A stretch of DNA of 64,000 bases from Thermohalobaculum sp039184865 (GCA_039184865.1 JBCDAV010000005.1:1-64000), one strand, 5' to 3'. Numbered from the stretch's first letter, positions 8,199-16,764 are shown. The notes: generated by a model not told the origin, from the letters alone. Program-made: numbers and translations.

Positions 8199-8268
8199 GA
8201 TGTCCCGGACGCAGACCCGGGGCCTCTGCAGGTGCCTTCGAGCGATCCCGGAGCAAGCCCGGGACATC
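8199..8268. repeat. Intergenic inverted repeat of REP/BIME type
   Basis: GATGTCCCGG at 8199-8208 is the exact reverse complement of CCGGGACATC at 8259-8268. The interior has further G/C-rich partial symmetry (GACCCGGGG, GATCCCGGAGCAAGCCCGGG). Extragenic elements of this look are dispersed in many alphaproteobacterial genomes. It sits between two genes of one operon and could form a large hairpin in the mRNA, tuning expression of the permeases. Confidence 0.5.
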
Positions 8269-8282
8269 TCGGCTCTGAAACC

Positions 8283-8534
8283 TCACCACGGTCCCTCGTC
8301 CAGTTCGGTCCAGCCAAGCTCCTGATCCAGTGCTCGGCCCCAGAGGACGAGCATCAGGATCGGCAGACCCAGCGTCAGCAGGAAGGCCACGATGGCAAGC
8401 GGTGCGAAGACGCCAAGGACCAACGAAACCAGCACCGTGCCGCCGACGAACTTTGCCCAGAAACCGATCAGGGCGCGGGCCTGTTTCAGGAAACCCTCGA
8501 ACGGCTCTGACGGGGGGCGCAGTCTAATCGTCAT
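8283..8534 (-). CDS. Small membrane protein in the pyrimidine transport operon
   Basis: The 83-residue product has an N-terminal amphipathic part (PFEGFLKQARALIGFWAKF), then two hydrophobic stretches (VGGTVLVSLVLGVFAPLAIV and LLTLGLPILMLVLWG), and an acidic tail. The start overlaps the end of the ATPase gene by 11 bases, so it is probably translated with it. It is not a recognised transporter subunit. An accessory role in the importer is possible from position only. Confidence 0.6.
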   Translation of the reverse strand: MTIRLRPPSEPFEGFLKQARALIGFWAKFVGGTVLVSLVLGVFAPLAIVAFLLTLGLPILMLVLWGRALDQELGWTELDEGPW

Positions 8535-9357
8535 AACTATGTCCTGCTCTCAGGCCCGCACGGACGCGGGCGGCGATCTCCAGAAACTCCGGTGTATCAC
8601 GAATTTCCAACGGCCGTTCTGACGGAAGGGTGCTTTCGATGACGTCAATGATCCGGCCCGGGCGCGGGGACATAACAACGATGCGGGTCGAGAGGTAGAC
8701 CGCCTCGGGGATCGAATGGGTGACGAAGCAGATTGTTTTGTTCGTGCGCGCCCAGAGGTCGAGAAGTTGTTCGTTCAGGTGGTCGCGCACAATCTCGTCC
8801 AGCGCGCCAAAGGGTTCATCCATAAGCAGCAGATCCGCATCGAAGGCAAGTGCCCGCGCAATCGAGGCGCGCTGTTGCATTCCACCGGAGAGCTGCCAAG
8901 GGAACTTCTTGCCGAAGTTCTTCAGGTCGACGAGGTCCAGCACACGGGCGGTTCGCTCGGCCATCTCCTCGCGGGGATAGCCCATGATCTCGAGCGGCAG
9001 GCGAATGTTCTTCTCGATCGTGCGCCATGGATAGAGGCCAGCCGCCTGGAACACGTAGCCATAGGCGCGGTTGAGGCGAGCCTGCTCCGGCGTCATGCCA
9101 TTGACCGTGATCGTTCCACCGGTCGGTTGTTCAAGATCCGCGATAACGCGCAGGAATGTCGTCTTCCCGCAACCGGACGGGCCTATGAACGAGACGAAAT
9201 CCCCCTGCCCGATCTCCAGATTGACATCCGACAGCGCATGAACTGGGCCATCATTCGTGTTAAACACGAGATCAAGCTCAGAGGCTGAAATCACTGCATC
9301 TTGCGAATTGGTGGCAGCTTCGCTCATTCGATCGTGGGTAGTGTCTGGAACAAGCAT
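8524..9357 (-). CDS. ABC transporter ATP-binding protein (ThiZ/SsuB/TauB type)
   Basis: The 277-residue cytoplasmic ATPase carries Walker A (GPSGCGKTT), the ABC signature (LSGGMQQR), Walker B (LLLMDEPFGALD) and the switch His (FVTHSIPEA). The family powers import of nitrate, taurine, sulfonates or pyrimidines. ATG 9357 directly follows the TAG of the tautomerase gene and is preceded by AAAAGG. It should pair with the two permeases downstream. Confidence 0.92.
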   Translation of the reverse strand: MLVPDTTHDRMSEAATNSQDAVISASELDLVFNTNDGPVHALSDVNLEIGQGDFVSFIGPSGCGKTTFLRVIADLEQPTGGTITVNGMTPEQARLNRAYGYVFQAAGLYPWRTIEKNIRLPLEIMGYPREEMAERTARVLDLVDLKNFGKKFPWQLSGGMQQRASIARALAFDADLLLMDEPFGALDEIVRDHLNEQLLDLWARTNKTICFVTHSIPEAVYLSTRIVVMSPRPGRIIDVIESTLPSERPLEIRDTPEFLEIAARVRAGLRAGHSYDD

Positions 9358-9576
9358 CTAACCTTTTGCACGCATGGCCTTCGCGTCGTCTATCGTCAGG
9401 GCTTGTCCGGCATAACCCCAAGAGCCGCTCTTGATTTCGTGGATCCGAACCGACGTCGCGTCAGCAAGAGTCTTCCCGGCGACTTCTTGGAATCCATCGG
9501 TAACTTTGCGGATCAAACAGGCCTTCTCTTCATCCGAAAACACTCCCTCCATGACTTGGATATCTATCAGTGGCAT
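9358..9576 (-). CDS. 4-oxalocrotonate tautomerase-family protein
   Basis: The 72-residue product begins Met-Pro-Leu-Ile. Removal of Met would expose the N-terminal proline that is the catalytic base of this superfamily. The body matches the short 4-OT fold (residues 14-35 helix, then VRIHEIKSGSWGYAG). Family members catalyse keto-enol tautomerisation. Within a pyrimidine/hydantoin operon it might interconvert tautomers or handle an aldehyde-acid product; that is inference. It lies between the hydantoinase and ATPase genes, with zero to 28 bases of spacing. Confidence 0.85.
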   Translation of the reverse strand: MPLIDIQVMEGVFSDEEKACLIRKVTDGFQEVAGKTLADATSVRIHEIKSGSWGYAGQALTIDDAKAMRAKG

Positions 9577-9604
9577 CAGATCTTCCTCGTTACTGACAGA
9601 CTAA

Positions 9605-11065
9605 TCAAACCCCGCTTGGGATGTTGGTCGGGTCGCGCTGCACCTTTCTCGGCGCGGTCAGTTCCTTCCACCGCGCCAGGGCCTCGTTGACCGCCGGGAA
9701 GGCGGGGCGTTTTACGAAGCGGCCTCGGCCCGGGCGAGGTTGCGAGTTCTTGCCGTGCTCCCAGATCACCTCGCCACGTGAGAGCGTGTAGCGGGCCTGG
9801 GCGGTGACCTCGATTCCCTCAAAGACGTTATAGTCGATGATGGACTTCTGGGTCGTCGCCGAGATCGTCTTCGAGATCTTCGGGTCCCAAACCACCACGT
9901 CGGCGTCCGCGCCTTCCACGATCGCGCCCTTCTTCGGGTAGATGTTCAGGATTTTGGCAATGTTGGTCGCGGTGCAGGCGACGAACTCGTTCGGCGTCAG
10001 ACGCCCGGTCTCGACGCCCTTGGTCCAAAGAACCGGCATTCGATCCTCGAGCCCGCCAGTGCCGTTCGGGATCATCGGGAAGCCTGCGAGCCCCATGCGT
10101 TTCTGGTCAGTCGTGAATGCGGCGTGGTCGGTTGCGACCACCTGCAGCGAGCCTGCCGCCAGCCCGGCCCAGAGCCCGTCCTGATGCTCCTTGCCCCGGA
10201 AGGGCGGAGACATCACGCGGCGGGCGGCATAGTCCCAGTCCTTGTCGAAATACTCGCTCTCGTCCAGCGTCAGGTGCTGGATCAGCGGCTCGCCATAAAC
10301 GCGCATGCCCTTTTGCCGAGCCCGGCGGATGGCCTCGTGCGCCTGCTCGCAAGAGACGTGAACGATATAGAGCGGCACGCCCGCGGCGTCGGCGATCATG
10401 ATGGCGCGGTTGGCAGCCTCGCCCTCGACCTCGGGCGGGCGCGAAAAGGCGTGGCCCTCGGGGCCGGTCATGCCTTCGGCCATGTACTTTTCCTGGAGTG
10501 CGGCAACGACGTCTCCGTTCTCGGCATGGACCAGCGGCATCGCACCAAGTGCTGCACACCGCTGGAACGAGGCGAACATCTCGTCGTCCTGCACCATCAA
10601 GGCGCCCTTGTAGGCCATGAAGTGCTTGAAGGTATTGACGCCGCGCTTGACGACCTCGGCCATCTCGGCGTGAATCTGCTCGTTCCAGTCGACGATGGCC
10701 ATGTGATAGCTGATGTCGGTGCAGATCTGGTCCTTGGACTTGGCGTCCCAACTGTCGATTGCGGTCAGGAGTGAGCCGTCCTCACCCGGCAGGCAAAAGT
10801 CCACCAGCATGGTCGTGCCGCCCGTAGCAGCCGCCCAGGTACCGGACTCAAAAGTCTCGGCGGCGGTTGTGCCCATGAACGGCATCTCGAGATGCGTGTG
10901 CGGGTCGATGCCGCCGGGGATGACGTAGGCGTCCGAGGCGTCGATGGTTTCGTCGCCTTGCAAGTTCTCCCCGATGGCCGCGATCTTCTCGTCCTCGATC
11001 AGGACATCCGCTTCCCAGGTGCGGTCCGCCGTGACGACCGTGCCGCCTTTGATGACTTTGGTCAT
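9605..11065 (-). CDS. hydA: Dihydropyrimidinase / D-hydantoinase
   Basis: The 486-residue amidohydrolase-superfamily enzyme hydrolyses dihydropyrimidines or 5-substituted hydantoins to N-carbamoyl amino acids in the cytoplasm. Metal ligands are visible in order: His56 and His58 (DPHTHLE), the lysine that is carbamylated at about 147 (NTFKHFMAY), His180 (LVHAEN), His236 (YIVHVS) and Asp313 (ATDHAAF). The length matches the family. ATG 11065 follows GAGGGG; the open frame extends 14 codons further. Its product is the expected substrate of the amidohydrolase in the same operon. No dihydropyrimidine dehydrogenase (preTA) is in the window. Confidence 0.93.
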   Translation of the reverse strand: MTKVIKGGTVVTADRTWEADVLIEDEKIAAIGENLQGDETIDASDAYVIPGGIDPHTHLEMPFMGTTAAETFESGTWAAATGGTTMLVDFCLPGEDGSLLTAIDSWDAKSKDQICTDISYHMAIVDWNEQIHAEMAEVVKRGVNTFKHFMAYKGALMVQDDEMFASFQRCAALGAMPLVHAENGDVVAALQEKYMAEGMTGPEGHAFSRPPEVEGEAANRAIMIADAAGVPLYIVHVSCEQAHEAIRRARQKGMRVYGEPLIQHLTLDESEYFDKDWDYAARRVMSPPFRGKEHQDGLWAGLAAGSLQVVATDHAAFTTDQKRMGLAGFPMIPNGTGGLEDRMPVLWTKGVETGRLTPNEFVACTATNIAKILNIYPKKGAIVEGADADVVVWDPKISKTISATTQKSIIDYNVFEGIEVTAQARYTLSRGEVIWEHGKNSQPRPGRGRFVKRPAFPAVNEALARWKELTAPRKVQRDPTNIPSGV

Positions 11066-11085
11066 GTTCTTTGCCCCTCTTGGCG

Positions 11086-11634
11086 TCAAAGAAGATTCGG
11101 GTCGCATCCAAGCCGGTCCATGACCGCCGCCGACCTCTTCAGTGTGTAGACGTGTGGCTCTGCGTTTTGGAACTGGAAAGTGACTTCACTGCCGCTCCGA
11201 AGTGCGCTTGCGAGTTGCGTGGAAACCTCGTGCCCGTGGGCTCCGCGGTGCGTCGATGGGCGTCTATCCTCGGAACGAACGATCGTGCCGCCGGACTTCA
11301 CAAGAATCGTATAAGGGCGCGTCATGGGTGCATAGTCGAATGCGCCTTTGTCGCCGTACTCGATGCTCAGGACAAATGCTGTGGGGTCTTGACCGTTACA
11401 GTCGGCGACAAGTGTCGTGCCCAAGGTTCCGGAAATGCGCCCTTCCGACCAATCCGTCGTGTCCGTCTCGACCGCGGTGTAGCCGTCAGTATCAATAAAC
11501 CAAAACTGCCATTCCTGAGCATTGGTAGGCGGGCTCGCCCGCACAGGCCCTTGAGCGGTGGGTTGGCATGCCGCAAGGATCGCAAAGGCTGTAAAGCTCA
11601 CTAACCGCCTACAAATGCCAGTGAGGTCGTTCAA
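11086..11634 (-). CDS. Hypothetical lipoprotein inside the pyrimidine operon
   Basis: The product is about 182 residues. A hydrophobic N-terminus ends in a lipobox (FAILAAC followed by QPT), so it should be a lipid-anchored envelope protein. No known domain is visible in the rest. The chosen TTG at 11634 is preceded by GGAG within the end of the amidohydrolase gene; a GTG at 11601 would give a shorter signal peptide and is an alternative. No ATG precedes the signal peptide. A secreted lipoprotein between two cytoplasmic catabolic enzymes is odd, and its role is unknown. Confidence 0.6.
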   Translation of the reverse strand: MNDLTGICRRLVSFTAFAILAACQPTAQGPVRASPPTNAQEWQFWFIDTDGYTAVETDTTDWSEGRISGTLGTTLVADCNGQDPTAFVLSIEYGDKGAFDYAPMTRPYTILVKSGGTIVRSEDRRPSTHRGAHGHEVSTQLASALRSGSEVTFQFQNAEPHVYTLKRSAAVMDRLGCDPNLL

Positions 11635-11638
11635 TAGA

Positions 11639-12889
11639 TCACTCCACAATCTCCGCCGTCTCGACCACGGCGTGAAAGAGAACGTTCGTGCCCTTCGCGG
11701 CCCATTCCGGCGTGATCTCCTCGGCCTCGTTGTGGCTGAGCCCGTCGACGCAGGGGCACATGATCATGCTCGTCGGGCACATCTTGTTGATCCAGCAGGC
11801 GTCATGGCCCGCGCCCGAGACGATGTTCATGTGGCTGTAGCCCAGCCGTTCGGCGGCGGCGCGTACGGCGGTCACGCAGCCCTCGTCGAAGGCGGGCGGA
11901 TCGAACGATCCGACGATCTTGTGGTCAACCGTGCAGCCTAATGCTTCGCAGATCTCAGGCGCCTTTGATATCACCGCATCGACCATCGTCTCCAGCGTCT
12001 CGAGGATGTGAGAGCGGAAGTCGACCGTGAAGACGACCTGGCCAGGGATGATGTTGCGGGAGTTCGGGTAGACGTCGATATGGCCGATTGCGCCGACGGC
12101 GTTGGGTTGGTGAGCCATCGCAGTCTCGTGGACCAGCTCGGTGATCTGGGCAAGCCCGCGCCCGGCGTTGCGGCGCATGGCCATCGGTGTGGACCCTGTG
12201 TGGCTTTCCTTGCCCGTAACCGTGAACTCGATCCAGCGCAGGCCCTGCCCGTGGGTGACGACGCCGATGTCGACGTTCTCGGCCTCCAGGATCGGACCCT
12301 GCTCGATGTGCAACTCGAAGAAGGCGTGCATCTCACGCTCGCCCACGGGTTCCTCGCCCTTCCAGCCGATGCGTTCCAACTCGTCGCCGAACGCCTTTCC
12401 GTCCGCATCGGTCAGCGCATAAGCCCAGTCCTGCGTGTGGATGCCCGCGAAGACGCCGGAGGACAGCATGGGCGGCGCGTAACGGGTGCCCTCCTCGTTG
12501 GTCCAGTTGGTGACGACGATGGGATGCTTGGTCTTGATGCCGGTCTCGTTGAGAGTGCGCACGATCTCGAGGCCGCCGAGCACGCCCAGCACGCCGTCGT
12601 ATTTTCCACCCGTCGGCTGCGTGTCGAGGTGCGAACCGACATAGACCGGCAGCGCGTCCGGGTCCGTGCCCTCGCGCCGGGCGAACATGTTGCCCATCTG
12701 ATCAAGGCCCATGGTGCAGCCCTCGGCCTCGCACCATTTCTGGAAGAGCGCGCGGCCCTCGGCATCCTCGTCGGTCAGCGTCTGACGGTTGTTGCCGCCC
12801 GCGACCCCGGGGCCGATCTTGGCCATTTCCATCAGGCTGTCCCAGAGGCGATCCGAATTGATGGTGAGGTTCTGTCCCGGTGACGCCAT
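11639..12889 (-). CDS. Zn-dependent N-carbamoyl-amino-acid amidohydrolase / beta-ureidopropionase (M20 family)
   Basis: The 416-residue enzyme belongs to the allantoate amidohydrolase / L-carbamoylase / bacterial beta-ureidopropionase group. Metal-site motifs are GSHLDTQPTGGKYDG (His87, Asp98) and NEEGTR (Glu132-Glu133), with ELHIEQGP and SGAGHDA further on. It cleaves the carbamoyl group from the hydantoinase product, releasing an amino acid, CO2 and ammonia. ATG 12889 follows GGGGGAG; 25 more codons are open upstream but overlap the operator region. It is the first gene of the operon. Confidence 0.9.
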   Translation of the reverse strand: MASPGQNLTINSDRLWDSLMEMAKIGPGVAGGNNRQTLTDEDAEGRALFQKWCEAEGCTMGLDQMGNMFARREGTDPDALPVYVGSHLDTQPTGGKYDGVLGVLGGLEIVRTLNETGIKTKHPIVVTNWTNEEGTRYAPPMLSSGVFAGIHTQDWAYALTDADGKAFGDELERIGWKGEEPVGEREMHAFFELHIEQGPILEAENVDIGVVTHGQGLRWIEFTVTGKESHTGSTPMAMRRNAGRGLAQITELVHETAMAHQPNAVGAIGHIDVYPNSRNIIPGQVVFTVDFRSHILETLETMVDAVISKAPEICEALGCTVDHKIVGSFDPPAFDEGCVTAVRAAAERLGYSHMNIVSGAGHDACWINKMCPTSMIMCPCVDGLSHNEAEEITPEWAAKGTNVLFHAVVETAEIVE

Positions 12890-12916
12890 CGTGCCTGCTC
12901 CCCCTCGCCCACCTTC

Positions 12917-12932
12917 TTGACCGTCTGGTAAA
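12917..12932. promoter_or_regulatory. RutR-like operator in the divergent promoter
   Basis: The sequence TTGACCGTCTGGTAAA matches the E. coli RutR consensus TTGACCANNTGGTCAA, as I recall it, at 12 of the 14 defined positions. It lies between the amidohydrolase gene and the divergent TetR-family gene, 28 bases before the former. Its position would let a RutR-type protein control both promoters in response to pyrimidines. Binding has not been shown. Confidence 0.6.
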
Positions 12933-13003
12933 AACAACGGTACCAAGCGACAATTCGGGGTCAAGCGGAATGTGCCGTGACGCCATCAGTGACCGGAGGG
13001 ATC

Positions 13004-13618
13004 ATGGTGGAACAGAAGCGCACCCGCATCCAGATCGAAAACCGCCGGATCATTCTGAACGCGGCGCTTGAAGTCTTTGCGCGCGAGGGGTTTCGCGGCG
13101 CCACGATCGACGAGATTGCGAAGGCGTCGGGCATGTCGAAGCCGAACCTTCTCTATTATTTCCCGAAGAAGGACGACATCTACCGCACCTTGCTAGAGAG
13201 CCTGCTCGACACCTGGCTCGACCCTTTACGCGATCTCGACAAGGACGGCGATCCGGCACGAGAGATCGCGGCCTATGTCGAGCGCAAGATTGAACTTGCG
13301 CGCGATTTTCCGATGGAGTCACGCCTGTTCGCAAACGAGATGGTGCGCGGCGCCCCGATCCTGAAGGCCGTTCTGGCGAGCGATTTGAAAGCGCTCGTGG
13401 ACAGCAAGGCCGATGTGTTGCGGGCGTGGATGAATGAAGGGCAGTTGGCGCGTGTTGACCCGCATCACCTGATCTTCGCGATCTGGGCGACGACCCAGCA
13501 CTATGCCGATTTCGATGCGCAGGTGACGGCAGTCCTCGGAACCGACGATGAAGGCCGGTTCCACGACGCTGCAACGTCGCTCAAGCAGATCTTTCTGCTT
13601 GGGCTCAAGCCGCGATAA
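13004..13618 (+). CDS. rutR: TetR-family regulator, RutR-like
   Basis: The 204-residue protein has an N-terminal TetR DNA-binding domain: IILNAALEVFAREGF, then ATIDEIAKASGMSKPNLLYYFPKKDDIY. The C-terminal domain resembles the RutR/YcdC type, with LARDFPMESRLFANEMVRGAP and IWATTQHYADF. In E. coli RutR senses uracil and thymine and represses pyrimidine catabolism. It is divergent from the hydantoinase operon, with a RutR-like palindrome between them, so I infer that it regulates that operon. ATG 13004 has GGAGGGATC directly upstream. Confidence 0.85.
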   Translation: MVEQKRTRIQIENRRIILNAALEVFAREGFRGATIDEIAKASGMSKPNLLYYFPKKDDIYRTLLESLLDTWLDPLRDLDKDGDPAREIAAYVERKIELARDFPMESRLFANEMVRGAPILKAVLASDLKALVDSKADVLRAWMNEGQLARVDPHHLIFAIWATTQHYADFDAQVTAVLGTDDEGRFHDAATSLKQIFLLGLKPR

Positions 13619-13626
13619 TTAGACCC

Positions 13627-13653
13627 CGGATCGCGCTAACGCTCGGCGATCCG
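13627..13653. terminator. Hairpin between convergent rutR-like and GAF genes
   Basis: CGGATCGC at 13627-13634 pairs with GCGATCCG at 13646-13653 around an 11-base loop. The position, between two converging genes, suits termination or mRNA end formation. No clear T-run follows on either strand, so the call is tentative. Confidence 0.35.
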
Positions 13654-13674
13654 AGGCGAAGATCTCGGCTGTCC

Positions 13675-14793
13675 TCAATACCTCTGCGTGCGAAGATGAT
13701 TGGGACGATCCGCGAGGATATGCCGAAAGAGCGCGGCCTCCGACGCTTTCAACACTTGAAGCTGGCCGAATATCCCCAGATGCGCGCAAACGAACATCGA
13801 GATGATGCTGAGCATCGAAAGCTCTTCATCCGACCAGGGCTTGGTTCTCGGAGTGTCGCTGGCGAATTCGATCGCGCCATAGAGTGCGCCGTCGAATATC
13901 AGCGGGGTTCCGACGTAACTCGCCGGCGTCCGCCCGCCGATCAGGTGGCGATCATAGAGATCCGATGCAGCGATGTCGCCGACCTGCACCTGACGCTGTC
14001 CGGAAACCACCAGACTTGCCAATGATCCCTGAAGCGGCACCTCCTCGGACGGTTCCTCTCGACCATCGCGGGCGTGGAAGAACAGGATCTCGGCGTTGTC
14101 GCCATCGACCTTGGAAATCTGACCGACATCGAAGTCCAGTGCCAGGCAACTGGCGCGCAGGAGTTCGCGGAACCGCGCCGAGATCGTGAGGTCCGGCGCC
14201 ATGAAGGCAAGTGCTATCGACTCCCGCAGCGCACTGTAGCGGCGCGTCCGTTCGTTCTCATCCGCCAGCGCGAGCAGCGTTCCGCGTAGACGAAGCTCAT
14301 CATTCACGCAGCTTGCAAGATCCTGAAGCGTCGCGAGGTCGTCGTCGGTCCAATGCCTCTCGTTGCTCTCAATGACGCAAACGGCACCAATCGGCCGTCC
14401 GTCAGGACCCATGATTGGAACGCCCAGATAGGCAATCACGTTCAATTCCGTAACGGCAAGATTGTCGCGAACGAGAGGCTCGTCCGGCGCGCGGTCGATC
14501 ACGAGCGGCGCATTCGTGCGTTTGACGTGCTTGCAGAACGAGTGGGAAAGCGGGGTCTGGCGCTGGCTTGCCCAGGGCTCACACAGCCCCTGCTGACTTG
14601 CAAAGAACTGACGGTCGTTGATTTCCTCAACGATCGAGATCAGCGCGACCGGCACCTGGAAGAGGCGTGTCGCCAGCCTCGTAATCGCGTCGAAAGCCTC
14701 CGGGAGATCCTTGTCTGCAAGTCGCAGGTCATTCACGGGCGTGCGCAGATCGTCGCCGCGCCAAATATCTAAAGCCGCCCCAGGTGACATCAT
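13675..14793 (-). CDS. Tandem GAF-domain sensor protein without output domain
   Basis: The 372-residue cytoplasmic protein contains two GAF domains. The first (about residues 25-170) reads FDAITRLATRLFQVPVALISIV, with VIAYLGVPIMGPDGRPIGAVCV near its end. The second (about 195-345) ends YVGTPLIFDGALYGAIEFAS. No kinase, GGDEF, EAL or helix-turn-helix part follows, so it may sense a small ligand or oxidant and act on another protein. The start is a tandem ATG-ATG preceded by GAGG. Confidence 0.8.
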   Translation of the reverse strand: MMSPGAALDIWRGDDLRTPVNDLRLADKDLPEAFDAITRLATRLFQVPVALISIVEEINDRQFFASQQGLCEPWASQRQTPLSHSFCKHVKRTNAPLVIDRAPDEPLVRDNLAVTELNVIAYLGVPIMGPDGRPIGAVCVIESNERHWTDDDLATLQDLASCVNDELRLRGTLLALADENERTRRYSALRESIALAFMAPDLTISARFRELLRASCLALDFDVGQISKVDGDNAEILFFHARDGREEPSEEVPLQGSLASLVVSGQRQVQVGDIAASDLYDRHLIGGRTPASYVGTPLIFDGALYGAIEFASDTPRTKPWSDEELSMLSIISMFVCAHLGIFGQLQVLKASEAALFRHILADRPNHLRTQRY

Positions 14794-14918
14794 TAATCCT
14801 CTGTCAACGTCGATCGTTTACACATCAATAATTTAGATTAACAAATAGTTAGCAGAATGCCCTTTCCGCGAGATTTATATCGTTCGTACGACGTGAGCTT
14901 CGCACGCGAGGCGGCTCG

Positions 14919-15989
14919 TCATTGTCTTGCTGACAGGCGGGTCACGTGGCCCATCTTCCGTCCCGGCCGGGACTCGGATTTGCCGTAGAGATGCAGCCCG
15001 CCGTCAGTCGCCAATGCGGACCAGTCGTCCGCCTCGGAGCCGATAAGATTGGTCATCAGGGCATCCGAGTGCCGGGAGCCATCGCCCAGCGGCCAGCCGC
15101 AGACAGCGCGGATATGCTGCTGAAACTGGTCGATCACGCAGGCTTCGATCGTCCAGTGCCCTGAATTGTGAACGCGCGGCGCGATCTCATTGACGAGAAG
15201 GCGATTGTCCGAAAGCACGAACATCTCGACGCCCATCACACCGACATAATCGAGCGCATTCACAATCCGCCCCGCGATCAGCGCCGCATCGGTACGGACG
15301 CGGCGGCCGACTGCGTCATCGACGCGAGAGGTATGCAGAATGCCGTCGCGGTGGACGTTCTCGGCCGGATCGTAGCAGACCACCGATCCGTCAATGGTCC
15401 TCGCGGCAATCACTGAAATCTCGCGAACGAACGGCACAAAGCCCTCGAGCACCGCGGGTGCCGCATTGATCGCTTCCCAGGCCGCATCCGCGTCCGTCGG
15501 GTCCGAGAGCCTTGCCTGCCCCTTGCCATCGTATCCAAATCGCCGAGTCTTGAGGATGGATGGCGTGCCGACGTCGCCGATAGCGACATCAAGCGCCGCG
15601 CGATCGTCCACTTGCGCCCAAGGCGCGACCTCGATCCCGAGACCTTGCAGGAACGCTTTTTCGACGGCGCGGTCCTGACTTGTCGCGAGTGCCTCTCGGT
15701 TAGGTCGGATCGGCACATGCTTCTCGATCAGATCGAGCGCGGAGGTCGGCACGTTCTCGAACTCGTAGGTCACGACATCGACCGATTGCGCGAAGGCCGC
15801 AACGGCATCTTCGTCCTCGTAAGATGCCGTCGTCACATGTCGCGAAACATCGGCCGCGGGCGGTTCTGCACCGGGCTCGAAGATATGGGATTTGAGCCCG
15901 AGCCGCGCGGCTGCGATGGCAAGCATTCTGCCGAGCTGACCTCCACCCAGAATTCCGATGGTCGAGCCGGGCGGGAGCATCTCAATCAC
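14919..15989 (-). CDS. purK: 5-(carboxyamino)imidazole ribonucleotide synthase
   Basis: The 356-residue ATP-grasp enzyme makes N5-carboxy-AIR from AIR, bicarbonate and ATP in de novo purine synthesis. Signature pieces are GILGGGQLGRML at the N-terminus, SQDRAVEKAFLQ, the ATP-binding KTRRFGYDGKGQ, and the C-terminal NEIAPRVHNSGHWT. I favour GTG 15989, which has GAGGAA seven bases upstream and overlaps purE by 8 bases; an ATG three codons later (15980) is the alternative. Translation is coupled to purE. Confidence 0.93.
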   Translation of the reverse strand: MIEMLPPGSTIGILGGGQLGRMLAIAAARLGLKSHIFEPGAEPPAADVSRHVTTASYEDEDAVAAFAQSVDVVTYEFENVPTSALDLIEKHVPIRPNREALATSQDRAVEKAFLQGLGIEVAPWAQVDDRAALDVAIGDVGTPSILKTRRFGYDGKGQARLSDPTDADAAWEAINAAPAVLEGFVPFVREISVIAARTIDGSVVCYDPAENVHRDGILHTSRVDDAVGRRVRTDAALIAGRIVNALDYVGVMGVEMFVLSDNRLLVNEIAPRVHNSGHWTIEACVIDQFQQHIRAVCGWPLGDGSRHSDALMTNLIGSEADDWSALATDGGLHLYGKSESRPGRKMGHVTRLSARQ

Positions 15990-16470
15990 GCGTCGGTTCC
16001 TCGGCAACCGCCTCGGTGCGCGCGTTCCGCCACTCTTGCAGGCGTCGCGCAAGCTCAGAATCCGTCGTCGCAAGCAGCGCTGCCGCGAAGAGACCGGCAT
16101 TGGCAGCGCCGGCCGAGCCTATCGCAAAGGTTGCAACCGGGATCCCGCGCGGCATCTGAACGATGGAATGAAGGCTGTCGAGCCCGTCGAAGGCCCACCC
16201 TTTGACGGGGACGCCCAGAACCGGGACGATGGTTTTGGCAGCCAGCATTCCAGGAAGGTGAGCCGCGCCGCCAGCGCCCGCGATGATCGCCCGCAGACCG
16301 CGGCCTTGAGCACCCTCTGCGTAATCGAACATCCTGTCCGGCGTGCGGTGCGCCGAGACGATCTTCACTTCATGCGCGATCGAAAGCTCCTCGAGTATCT
16401 CGGCAGCCGCCTTCATCGTCGGCCAGTCCGATTGACTGCCCATGACGATTCCGACCAAGGACTGTGACAT
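15982..16470 (-). CDS. purE: N5-carboxyaminoimidazole ribonucleotide mutase
   Basis: The 162-residue class I PurE moves the carboxyl group of N5-CAIR to C4, giving CAIR. Substrate-site motifs are VGIVMGSQSDWPTM, the conserved SAHRTPDRM loop, and AGAGGAAHLPGM. The start has GGGAGGGAGC just upstream. It overlaps purK, its pathway partner, by 8 bases. Confidence 0.95.
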   Translation of the reverse strand: MSQSLVGIVMGSQSDWPTMKAAAEILEELSIAHEVKIVSAHRTPDRMFDYAEGAQGRGLRAIIAGAGGAAHLPGMLAAKTIVPVLGVPVKGWAFDGLDSLHSIVQMPRGIPVATFAIGSAGAANAGLFAAALLATTDSELARRLQEWRNARTEAVAEEPTRD

Positions 16471-16554
16471 GCTCCCTCCCAGTTCGCGCTGAAAGGCGGG
16501 GACTATACTGCCGAGATGCAGGCTGTCCAGCGCAGCCCTTCTGAGCCTTTGTCG

Positions 16555-16764
16555 TCAGGCTATAATGTCAGGATACAGTTGATCGGAGATCCGGGTGATC
16601 TGGTCCTTGAGCTGGAGCTTGCGCTTCTTGAGCCGCTTCAGCGTGATCGGATCGGACAAGACACCCTGTTGCAAGCCAGTGATCTGCTCATCGAGCGCCC
16701 GATGCTCGCGTTTCAGATCCTGCAGCAGGACTTCGAGCGCTTCGGCATCATTGACAACGTTCAT
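16555..16764 (-). CDS. DUF465 (YdcH-family) small coiled-coil protein
   Basis: The 69-residue product has the YdcH/DUF465 pattern: LLQDLKREHRALDEQITGLQ, then DPITLKRLKKRKLQLKDQI. It is predicted to be helical throughout. Members are widespread in alphaproteobacteria, often near purE, and have no settled function. Confidence 0.85.
   Translation of the reverse strand: MNVVNDAEALEVLLQDLKREHRALDEQITGLQQGVLSDPITLKRLKKRKLQLKDQITRISDQLYPDIIA

Noticed and set aside
6488..8317. 609-codon minus-strand frame as one protein
   Set aside because: Only the part after 7324 reads as a permease. The rest is an out-of-frame copy of the first permease gene.
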